Position numbers and translations under genes: made by a program | Notes under the pieces: generated by a model | Seen by the model: the letters and a program-made list of their open reading frames with translations, nothing else | What the model was told of the DNA's origin: nothing | The model's database searches: none | Origin: Entamoeba histolytica HM-1:IMSS | Lineage: Eukaryota > Evosea > Mastigamoebida > Endamoebidae | DNA length: 37,699 nt | Direction: 5' to 3' | Assembly (NCBI RefSeq): GCF_000208925.1 | Contig: NW_001914987.1 | Coordinates: 8,845 to 46,543, forward strand | Shown: positions 17,501-24,628 of the stretch, one piece after another | How the letters are laid out: each line of letters opens with the position of its first letter | How positions within the stretch are numbered: position 1 is the first letter of the stretch

Positions 17501-18564
17501 AATTAAATAAAGTAAGAAATGAAGAATCAGAAAGAGTGAAAGAAAATTATGAACAACCTCCAGATGAATGGCCTTCTAAAGGTGAAGTTAAATTTAAAGA
17601 TTATAAATTTAGATATAGAAGAGGATTACCATTAGTTCTCAAAGGAATTAATGCATCAATAGAAGATAAAGAAAAGATTGGTGTTGTTGGTAGAACTGGA
17701 AGTGGTAAATCAACACTAATGGCTGGATTATTTAGAATTGAAGAACCTGCAGGAGGAAAAATTCTTGTTGATGGAATTGATATTACCAAAGTACCATTAC
17801 ATATATTAAGAAATAGGATGTGTATTTTACCTCAAGAAGCAACTATGTTTAGTGGTACAGTAAGAGATAATCTTGATCCAACAAAACAAACTTCAGATGA
17901 AGAAATGAAACGTGTTCTTAAATTAGTAAATAGTGTAAATGAACTTGATGATGTTGTATTAGAAAATGGGGATAACTTCTCACTTGGACAACGTCAAATT
18001 ATATGTTTAGCAAGAGCATTATTGAAAAAATCAAAGATTTTGATTATGGATGAAGCTACTGCAAATATTGATATTCAAACTGATAAAACAATCCAAGAAA
18101 TGGTTAGAAAGAACTTCAATGAATGTACAGTGATTACTGTTGCACATAGATTACAAAGTATTATGGATGCTAATAAAGTGTTTGTATTTGATAAAGGTGA
18201 ATTAGTAGAAAATGATTCTCCTTCTCATTTGATTGATAATGAAAATACTATCTTTAATCATCTTGTTCAACAATCAGGTTGTGCTGATGAATTAAAGAGA
18301 GTTGCTAAGAAAAAGACAACTATTTTTGGATCTAATTTCAATAGAAATATATTAAATGAGTCAACTAAATCATCAGAAGGTAATGATGAATTAAAACCAG
18401 AACTTGAATTAAATTTACTTAACAACTCAAACAATGCAACACCTGTTCATTTTGAAGAAACAAGTGACCGAAATGGAAGTGAACGTCATCTTCTTTCACC
18501 AGTTGTTGTAGCATCAAATGAAAATGATTTATCTTCTCCAAGTGAATCTTCTTCTTCACAATAA
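14533..18564 (+). CDS. ABC transporter, MRP/ABCC subfamily (short form)
   Basis: A 1343-residue single-exon protein with the order TMD1-NBD1-TMD2-NBD2. After an acidic cytosolic N-terminus (1-100), hydrophobic helices fill about 110-400. NBD1 has Walker A GSVGSGKSS (456-464), signature LSGGQRQR (546 on) and Walker B MLLDDP (567 on). TMD2 covers about 680-1000. NBD2 has Walker A GRTGSGKST (1053-1061), a FSLGQRQ signature (about 1149) and Walker B ILIMDEAT near 1172. The sequence DITPIGRILNCFSRD is typical ABCC intracellular-loop sequence. With no TMD0, it resembles short MRPs (MRP4/MRP5 size), which export organic anions, conjugates and nucleotides. The Glu-bearing Walker B is seen only in NBD2 (Asp in NBD1), the usual ABCC asymmetry. 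A Ser/Asn-rich tail of about 70 residues follows. Confidence 0.97.
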   Translation: MSLKSIEPKEIELEGEDTTSSDDGIFETDDVVKYDKSPNSVVKFFRTLFFRTSMPQLLKGRKGNLRVSDLCPIPKTLILEGYEAELKENWEKEALSKHPSLFLTIFKKEWYHFLFSYILVSIYELFSLAFPLECQYIVKWLNKENPPTYMAAVFICLAIVFQLIVCFSQEFGKKWIFVSALRIRNGLTGLIYDKALKLNASGIEEPGRLVNLMANDASVFIGNIEYAVFGLASPVMFIVLFVLIYIYMGKWVYIPLIVFVVFNIINFGFGFLSGFLYNKFVHVKDKRVSFMGEILHNIKFIKYNNWEKPMKKRIWWLRIIEEIWLILVGFVRSSFYTITIEIGAILSLSMFVTMVLSEAELQLANVITTISLFNSIRIPIRTIGMAATCISSINVSLGRIKRFLLKPELQPIQVVNKESENAIEMNDVNYIFPDGETAFACDELKIKKGELVCVLGSVGSGKSSFLLALLNELEKKKGESYLNGKITYSSQSAWLMNATVRENICFLAPYNKEKYKQAIKDACLTSDIDNLVGGDQYVIAEKGSNLSGGQRQRIALARSLYNSQDIMLLDDPLSAVDFHVGTYIFENAIKKSLGGKTRIIVTNQTYFIEKADRIIVIDDNKLAFNGSLEELKNSSLEASQFIKTLSSKKSENNEENGEVISGDSYNTKTREEGKELGRVSFKVYWEYIKAGLVFLGAACIVFLSARIVALYFYNTFLTKWGRSIRPKLGLPQGNREEFNKFCYTFIADFVGVYLTEIFIIFFCITSSHNIHKKMVKKVMNAKLGFFDITPIGRILNCFSRDFQNIDYALAMFTEPLIVNVSTIVIVAITITKASIYLVILVLVIVVIFVAFYIFTSKPVIEIQRLEGVSRSPIFVHFDQTLMGLSTIRVSNGQNEFKTKLIDKIKNNTMAFYTCKMAKLWYLQRMDWIGAFIIVITTTVICITKINKGMDPSTAGTALTNLTNIPSTITTLGLAILEIETIMQSTERIFQLNKVRNEESERVKENYEQPPDEWPSKGEVKFKDYKFRYRRGLPLVLKGINASIEDKEKIGVVGRTGSGKSTLMAGLFRIEEPAGGKILVDGIDITKVPLHILRNRMCILPQEATMFSGTVRDNLDPTKQTSDEEMKRVLKLVNSVNELDDVVLENGDNFSLGQRQIICLARALLKKSKILIMDEATANIDIQTDKTIQEMVRKNFNECTVITVAHRLQSIMDANKVFVFDKGELVENDSPSHLIDNENTIFNHLVQQSGCADELKRVAKKKTTIFGSNFNRNILNESTKSSEGNDELKPELELNLLNNSNNATPVHFEETSDRNGSERHLLSPVVVASNENDLSSPSESSSSQ

Positions 18565-18604
18565 ACTTAATTAAAATAGTTTTGTTGAATATGTTTAATC
18601 TTTA

Positions 18605-18628
18605 TTTTGAACAAAATTTTGAACAAAA
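18605..18628. repeat. tandem 12-bp mini-palindromes between convergent genes
   Basis: Two abutting copies of TTTTGAACAAAA, each able to pair TTTTG with CAAAA around AA. They lie midway between the stops of the ABC gene (18564) and CAP-H (18652). They may be a chance AT-rich repeat or part of a bidirectional 3'-end signal. Confidence 0.5.
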
Positions 18629-18651
18629 TGATAAATTAAAAACTTCTAAAA

Positions 18652-20592
18652 TTATTTAGACATATCCAAATAAATGTCATTTTCACCTTTTTTAATAATT
18701 TTATAGGATGTTCTAAAACAAAGAATATTCAGTGAAACAAAGACAAAATGAACAGTCAAGTCTTTCTTTTTTTCGTTTCCAATTTCTTCAACAATACCAT
18801 CAAGGATGGATTGAAAATCAATAATATCTCCTTTCCCTGATTCTTTCCACTTTTTTAATACTGAAATAATTGCTTTTTCTGCTCCATCATAATCTAAATT
18901 CTTTGGTCTAGTCGCAGCAATAATCTTCTCCATATTAATCATTCTTGGAATTGCTACAGAAGTAAATCCTTGATTCTTTTCAATTACACTCTCTTCTTTT
19001 TTCTTTTCCTCTTCTTCATCTTCACTTCTCATAAACATCCTTTCATCTTCTTCATCTTCTTCTTCACCTTTTAATATAGACTTACCTTGTCCAATAACTG
19101 ATTGTCTCATGCCATTCAGTGTTGCTCTATTTCCATTAAGAACACTTGCTCTAGATTGAAGTAAAGATTCTCTCTTTTCTTCTTCAACAACTTCTATTAC
19201 TTTTTCATCTCCACTACTAAGTCGTTTTAATGGAACAAGCATTAATCGTGAAAATTCATTAATATCAGTTTCATTAAATGTGGGTTTCATCTTTTCAAAT
19301 AACCTTACTTCTTTTGTTGTGGCTTTCTTACTGAATAATTTTTTAAATGGCTCTGTCTTCATTCCTCTTAAATCAAACATTGTTTGAACTTCTTTCTTTT
19401 CTCGTTGTTTCTTTTCCACTTTTGGTTTGATAAATTTCCCAATCTTAGCATCAACACGAATTCTTTTTTGAATCTCTTTAATATTATATAAATTTGGATC
19501 AAAATATGTAAATCCACTTCGTGAAACAATTGGTGCTAATAAATCAGGATTACCTGACTGGTCTGGTTCTTGTGTTGGTAATATTTCTCCTCCTTGATCA
19601 TCAACTGGATTAACATCATCTATATATGGCATTGGTTCATCATTAGGAAGATCCTCTAATAATTTATCTGCAGTTTCTTGTCTTTCTAAAATAGCTTGTT
19701 GAGTAGCATTAGGGGTTTTAAGATCATCAATGATAGTACTTATTAAATTATTCTTATCTTGAGTATTCAGTTCAGTTATATTAAGTTGTGATGCATTATT
19801 TCCTTTCCAATCAATTTCAGGGTCTTCAAAATCACCATCTTCTTCTTCAATATCAATTATTTCAGCATAGTCACCAGAAATAAAATCCCCATAATTATGT
19901 ACAACATCTTCTAATATTGATTTACCTTCTAAGGCACTAATTCTTTGATGAAATAATCTATCCTTATGAAACTCTACTTTGTCTGATTTACTGAGAAGAG
20001 TATTAGGATGTTTTTCAATTGTTATTTTTTGTATATTTGTACGAGTTTTTTTTGTTCTTCCTTTTTTTTGTGTTTGTTGAGAACTTTGTGTTGCATCATC
20101 CTCAGGTTTTTCTGGTGTTTCATCAAAACTACTCAGATCTTCTTCAACTGCTTCAGCCTGTTTAATTGTATCAACAACAGCAAATGTTTTTTTATGCACA
20201 GCATCCACTCTGACAGAATAAATTTGAACACCTGCATCAATAGCAAGACCTGCCTTAGCAAAATTTGCTGTTCCTTGATTTTCTAAGGCTTCTACTTGAA
20301 TAACATCTTTCATATAATCAATCAATGATAAAGCCCAAACATTCTTTTCATTAACTTTTCTTTGGTCACACAACAAATAACATTCAGCATACATCTTTTT
20401 AATTTCTTCATCACTTAAATGTTGTCTTGGAGGTACTATTGATCTTCTGATTGACTGTCGAGGTGCTGGTAATGCAAATGAACTTTTTCTACTAACTGGT
20501 TGAATCAATGATTCTTCATTCATCGTTGATTTTTCAAGTAATGATATTGATTGCCTAACGTTTGGTCCTAATGAAACTCTCTTCTTGTCCAT
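18652..20592 (-). CDS. CAPH: condensin subunit CAP-H / Barren (kleisin)
   Basis: A 646-residue single-exon protein matching condensin subunit 2, the kleisin that closes the SMC2-SMC4 ring for mitotic chromosome compaction. Ser/Arg-rich residues 1-55 contain repeated RxS motifs. Residues 58-145 are the N-terminal kleisin domain, with NVWALSLIDYMKDV (84 on) and NFAKAGLAIDAGVQIYSVRVDAVH (110-133), near-diagnostic for CAP-H. Residues 150-440 are acidic, low-complexity, with internal blocks (SGFTYFDPNLYN, TMFDLRGMKTEPF) like the CAP-D2/CAP-G docking segments of the family. The C-terminal winged helix spans about 575-640 (VHFVFVSLNILC). A GTTTCA-to-TTTAG stretch in the last exon would be too short (26 nt) for an intron, and the unspliced reading aligns with the family. 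A GAAC motif lies just upstream of the ATG. Confidence 0.9.
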   Translation of the reverse strand: MDKKRVSLGPNVRQSISLLEKSTMNEESLIQPVSRKSSFALPAPRQSIRRSIVPPRQHLSDEEIKKMYAECYLLCDQRKVNEKNVWALSLIDYMKDVIQVEALENQGTANFAKAGLAIDAGVQIYSVRVDAVHKKTFAVVDTIKQAEAVEEDLSSFDETPEKPEDDATQSSQQTQKKGRTKKTRTNIQKITIEKHPNTLLSKSDKVEFHKDRLFHQRISALEGKSILEDVVHNYGDFISGDYAEIIDIEEEDGDFEDPEIDWKGNNASQLNITELNTQDKNNLISTIIDDLKTPNATQQAILERQETADKLLEDLPNDEPMPYIDDVNPVDDQGGEILPTQEPDQSGNPDLLAPIVSRSGFTYFDPNLYNIKEIQKRIRVDAKIGKFIKPKVEKKQREKKEVQTMFDLRGMKTEPFKKLFSKKATTKEVRLFEKMKPTFNETDINEFSRLMLVPLKRLSSGDEKVIEVVEEEKRESLLQSRASVLNGNRATLNGMRQSVIGQGKSILKGEEEDEEDERMFMRSEDEEEEKKKEESVIEKNQGFTSVAIPRMINMEKIIAATRPKNLDYDGAEKAIISVLKKWKESGKGDIIDFQSILDGIVEEIGNEKKKDLTVHFVFVSLNILCFRTSYKIIKKGENDIYLDMSK

Positions 20593-21418
20593 ATCAACTG
20601 TTCTTTATCTGTTTCAGTTTTTTTTCTTATTTTTTCTCTTTTTAAATCTTTCTCAAACGTTTTTCTAAAAATATAAATATGACTCAACCAAATAAATTAT
20701 TTGATTCTTCTCTTCAAAGTCTTAATCAATTAAATAACTTAAATAATTATTGTTGGATAATTCTGTTTTGTCTTCAAAGAAGTTGTTATAATATACTCAT
20801 TAAATAATGTATTAAAACTACCATCCAATAAATTATTCTTAAAACTACAAATTAAATAGAGTTGATAAATGACAGATTATTAGAGTATTATTTAATACTA
20901 TAAATTTATATTCTAACTTATAATTTATTACCAAGTCCCCTCTCCAAAGAAATTTACAAACTTATCTTTGAAAAAAAGCTAGAAACTATTCTTAATGATT
21001 AATTAAATCTTTGTTAATACTTAAATTTATAGACAATAAATAATTTTGCTTTTTTCAATCCTTTTTTTGTCCATTAAAGTTTCAAGATAAAATAAAAACA
21101 TATATTTATATTCATTTAAGTAAAAAAATATTATATTATTAATTATGTTATTCTTTATCTAATTTAAAATAAGATTCATTTCCTTATCCTTTTTCTAATT
21201 AACTCTTTGTTTTAAGTTTTCATGCATACTATTTATTTAATTGATATTACCAACCTGACTCATACAAAATAATGATAACTTCTTATTTTAAAGGTTAGAC
21301 TATTAGTAGTTTCATTATATACTTTAGTCTTTAAAAAAAATAATGAATGAGTCAAAGTTTAGGTTAGTTTCAAAAGAACAGGAATGATCTTTTAATTCTT
21401 AATTAATAGAAACAACAG
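20593..21418. other. divergent intergenic region
   Basis: 826 nt between the divergent CAP-H and CYTH genes, strongly AT-rich. GATTTAAAAAG plus AAGAACAG lie close to CAP-H on the minus strand, and AAAGAACAGG lies near 21375 on the CYTH side; both are weak GAAC/TATA candidates. No gene or RNA was seen. Confidence 0.45.
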
Positions 21419-21892
21419 ATGACTAACACTGAAATTGAAAAAAAATTTCTTGTTACCTCAACTGAGTTTCTAAAACAACCTCATACTCAAAAAAAACTTC
21501 TTCAAGGTTATCTTTGCTCAGAACCATCTCGAACAGTCAGAATAAGAACTGATGGGATGTCTGGATATATTACTATCAAAGGAGAAACTCATGGGATTAC
21601 TAGAAAAGAGTATGAATATACTATTCCATTGAAAGATGCTGAAGAATTAATTCAAATGTGTAATGAAAAAATAGTTAAAACAAGACATTACATTCCAATG
21701 GGAAAACATACATATGAAGTTGATGTATTTGAAGATAAAAACAAAGGTTTAATAGTTGCAGAAATTGAACTAGAATCAGAAACAGAAAATTTCATTAAAC
21801 CACAATGGCTAGGAAAAGAGGTTTCTCAAGACTCAAGATATTACAATAGCCAATTAACCAAAAAACCATATTGTGAATGGACTGAAAATTAA
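21419..21892 (+). CDS. CYTH-domain triphosphate tunnel metalloenzyme
   Basis: A 157-residue protein that is just one CYTH domain. The N-terminal E5-I-E7-K-K9 is the ExExK metal-binding signature. Further tunnel residues follow on alternating strands: VRIRT near 40, YITIKGE near 50, TRKEYEY near 62, KTRHYIP near 87, YEVDVFE near 99 and VAEIELES near 113. The end PQWLGKEVSQDSRYYNSQL is very close to bacterial single-domain CYTH enzymes such as the Nitrosomonas europaea tripolyphosphatase (PPWFGEEVTEDKRYKNKAL). The family hydrolyses inorganic tripolyphosphate or thiamine triphosphate or, rarely, makes cAMP; the short bacterial-style form makes triphosphatase most likely. The strong bacterial resemblance and absence of introns raise the possibility of lateral transfer. 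It converges on the CH-LIM gene 95 nt away. Confidence 0.92.
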   Translation: MTNTEIEKKFLVTSTEFLKQPHTQKKLLQGYLCSEPSRTVRIRTDGMSGYITIKGETHGITRKEYEYTIPLKDAEELIQMCNEKIVKTRHYIPMGKHTYEVDVFEDKNKGLIVAEIELESETENFIKPQWLGKEVSQDSRYYNSQLTKKPYCEWTEN

Positions 21893-21987
21893 ACCATTTT
21901 ATTTTCATAAATAAAAAAGTAATGTAAAAGTTGGTTGTTATTTTTAAATTCAATTTGAGATGAAAACGCAGATATTTAAAACGGCAC

Positions 21988-23199
21988 TTAAGCATCACTT
22001 TCTTTAAGTTTAGCAAGTTCTGCTTCAATACGAGCTAACTCATCATCATCATTATCTTCAGCCTCCATTTTCTTTAATTCCTCTTCTTGACGACGAGTTT
22101 CTTCTTCTAAACGTCTAAGTTCAGCTTCTTGTTCTTCCTCTTCTTTTTTCATTTCTTCTTCTAATTTTCGTTGTTCTTCTTCAAGTCTCTTAATTTCATC
22201 ATCTTCATCAACAGCTTTAGTTTCTACTTTTGGTTCTTCCTTAATTGCAGTCTTTCTTTTAATAGTCCTCTTCTTTTTCTTTCCAATAGCTGGGTCAAAA
22301 ATAATTTCTTCAATGGTTTCAATTAAAAATCCTCCTTCTTTATGTGAGTCAACTGTTTTACGTGAAATTAATTCGGGCTCTTTAGAGGTTGTTGGTTTTG
22401 GTTCTTCCTTCTTTACAACTGGTTTTCCAGTTTGTGGTGGTGGTGCTTTCTTTTCTCCTGTATAAGTACCAATACGAGTTTGAACTGGACCACGTACTCC
22501 TTCTGGTGGAACCCAACCATCAGCTTTCATCTTTTGGAAAGCATTTCTTCCACAAAGTTCACAATATGGTTTTTCATTAACAGCCAATGCCTTAAAACGT
22601 AATGGTTTATTACATCCATTACATTTAATACAAGTGTCATGATAAGGGTATCCACAAAATTCATAAGCATATACTGATATTGGCTGTCCACAAGCAGTAC
22701 ATTTTGGTAAAGCATCAATAGCATCTTGTTTTCTTTTAGCAGCTTCTTCTTCTTCTTTTTTTTCTTCCTCAAGTCTTTTTCTTTTTGCTTCTTCAAATTT
22801 TTTTTCATCATACCCCTCATAATTTCCTTGAGAGTATTTCATTAATTCAGCTGCAAATAAAGTCACTGATTTAGTGTCTGGTTTTTTCATTAAGAAGTCT
22901 TGGGGCTCCATATAAATAATAACTCCATGTTTTTTTAAGCAGTCAAAAGCAACTTGCATATCTTTAAGCTATTGTAATAAGTACTCAAAACTCATCAAAA
23001 ATATTAAAAAACAAACTGGCTCTTTAAAAGTCATTGAATTGTAATCAAATTCTTTTGGAAATAATGAATGAATAATGGCTGTAACAACACGTCCATCATT
23101 CCAACATGAACCAAAATCAGTTACGTTCAAATTATAACAATTTGCACGCATATTTGACCACATAAGAACAGCTTCTTCACCAGTTACTATATTTGACAT
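21988..23199 (-). CDS. CH-LIM-coiled-coil protein (MICAL-like), two exons
   Basis: Exons 23017-23199 and 21988-22968 (phase 0) encode 387 residues. Residues about 5-108 are a single calponin-homology domain (DFGSCWNDGRVVTAIIHSLFP; PDTKSVTLFAAELMKY); splicing is needed to complete it. A charged E/K-rich helix (about 112-140) leads to one complete LIM zinc finger: C151/C154, H171/C174, C177/C180, C197/C200. A Pro/Lys-rich linker (230-260) is followed by an uninterrupted Glu/Arg/Lys coiled coil at about 317-385. A single CH domain plus LIM plus C-terminal coiled coil is the order of MICAL-like proteins, whose coil binds Rab GTPases; here the FAD-monooxygenase is absent. A role in actin-membrane organisation is inferred. 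A GATATAAAAAC box lies about 35 nt upstream of the start. Confidence 0.9.
22969..23016 (-). other. intron in CH-LIM gene (48 nt)
   Basis: GTTTGT...CAATAG on the minus strand, phase 0. It joins TFKEP to LKDMQVAF inside the CH domain; unspliced, the frame stops after 76 codons. Confidence 0.9.
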
Positions 23200-23289
23200 T
23201 TAGATTTCAAGTTGAATATGCAGTTGTTTTTATATCTTTTGAAAATGGAAAAAGGATTTATCTTTGGCGTTGAACTGTAAAATAATAAA

Positions 23290-24563
23290 TTAATTTTTAG
23301 TAAAATCAAGAATATTATATGCTTTTGGTATTTCAAATATTTCTTCATTTGGAGAAACTGCTTGATAGTCTTTAATATTTGCAACAATACTTAATGAAAA
23401 AGCTAAAGGTATTTCTATACAATAAATAATTAGTTATTTAAAGGAGAATATGTTTTAATAAATAACAAACTAAATTGAAGAGGAAACCCAAAGTCATTAG
23501 TTAAGTTATTTCTTTCAAAGAAGTCTTCAAAAGCACTGAAATTATCAAAGTTTTTAGATAAGAATTTCATAAGAATTTTAAATTCTGATAATTCTATTGA
23601 TCCTTTTCCAATCCACATTTCTGCTTGACAAGTTTTTTTTCTAAGAATTTCTTTCTCATTTTTTCTTAATAAAATATTATTTTTAATGTGATTTTGAATA
23701 TATTCATCATCATAAATTTTAGATTTAAAATGTTTTGGTTTTTGAATAATAGAAGGTAATTCTCTTGTTATTAATTCAGCCCAAAAAGGAGTAACATTAT
23801 ATACTTTACAATTAATTCCATTTATATTCTCATTTCTTTCATATCCAAGTAATGTTTTAGCTTCTTTACAATCAAATATTATTTTTGTTTTCATCGTTGT
23901 AACATTTGTTTTTAGTACATCTTCAATTTTTAATTTTCTTTGTGTTCCACATCCACATAACTTTGTAACAGTTTTTTCATTATGATTTACAAAAATAACT
24001 TCTCCTTTTTTAAATTGGTTTTTATCTTCTCCAAAGAATATTAATGACCCATTTCCTTTTTGAACGGTGTAATGACTAAATCCAATAATATTCATATCTA
24101 ATCTTAAATTTTTTCCTCTTTTTCTTATTACATTATTATCAGATGGAAGTAAATATGTCCCAAGAGGAATCCATGTTTGTAATTCCCAATGAAGAGTAAA
24201 TTGAAAGTCATGTAATTCATTTAGGGTTTCTGCACCATCTATTACTCGTTCATCATAAATTGTTTCATAGTAATTATATGTTTTTTCATATGTTATTTTA
24301 ATTATTTGTTCATTTCTTGTGCATACTGCTTCTTGAAATGCATTAAATCCATTTTTATTTCTTAATAATGGATCAGCACCATGATCAAATAACCATTGAA
24401 TAACTTCTATATTTTGCATATGAATAGCGTAATGTAATCCAGGAATTCCATAACAATCAAAATCATTAATATTACAATGACATAACATTTCTTCTTTTAA
24501 AGGGATGTTATTAATAATTGCCCAATGAACAGGAGTATATTTGTTTATTTGTTGAGTTGCCAT
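23290..24563 (-). CDS. ANKRD13-like ankyrin / GPCR-chaperone domain protein, two exons
   Basis: Exons 23471-24563 and 23290-23414 (phase 1) encode 405 residues. Residues about 8-85 form two to three ankyrin repeats (YTPVHWAIINN, PGLHYAIHMQNIEVIQWLFDHGADP, NGFNAFQEAVCTRN). From about 118 the sequence LHWELQTWIPLGTYLLPSDNNVIRKRG and LRLDMNIIGF matches the GPCR-chaperone domain of ANKRD13 proteins (WEFKSWVPLVSRILPSD). The second exon supplies the conserved end FKIPLAFSLSIVAN...EEIFEIPKAY, matching the family's FEIP ending; without splicing the protein stops in intron sequence. Animal ANKRD13A/B/D bind ubiquitinated cargo on endosomes through C-terminal UIMs, which are missing here, so the closer functional parallel is ANKRD13C, an ER-associated chaperone for GPCR biogenesis. 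The exact cargo is unknown. Confidence 0.85.
23415..23470 (-). other. intron in ANKRD13-like gene (56 nt)
   Basis: GTTTGT...GTATAG on the minus strand, phase 1. It joins FPLQF to the conserved IPLAFSL strand of the chaperone domain. Confidence 0.88.
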
Positions 24564-24628
24564 TTTAAACTAAATATAAAAAGATTAAAATGAAACTAAC
24601 AGAACATTAAAAAAAAACAAAATTCAAA

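Noticed and set aside
18715..18755. Possible intron near the 3' end of CAP-H (GTTTCA...TTTAG)
   Set aside because: It would be only 26 nt with a non-consensus donor, and the unspliced C-terminus aligns with the CAP-H winged helix.
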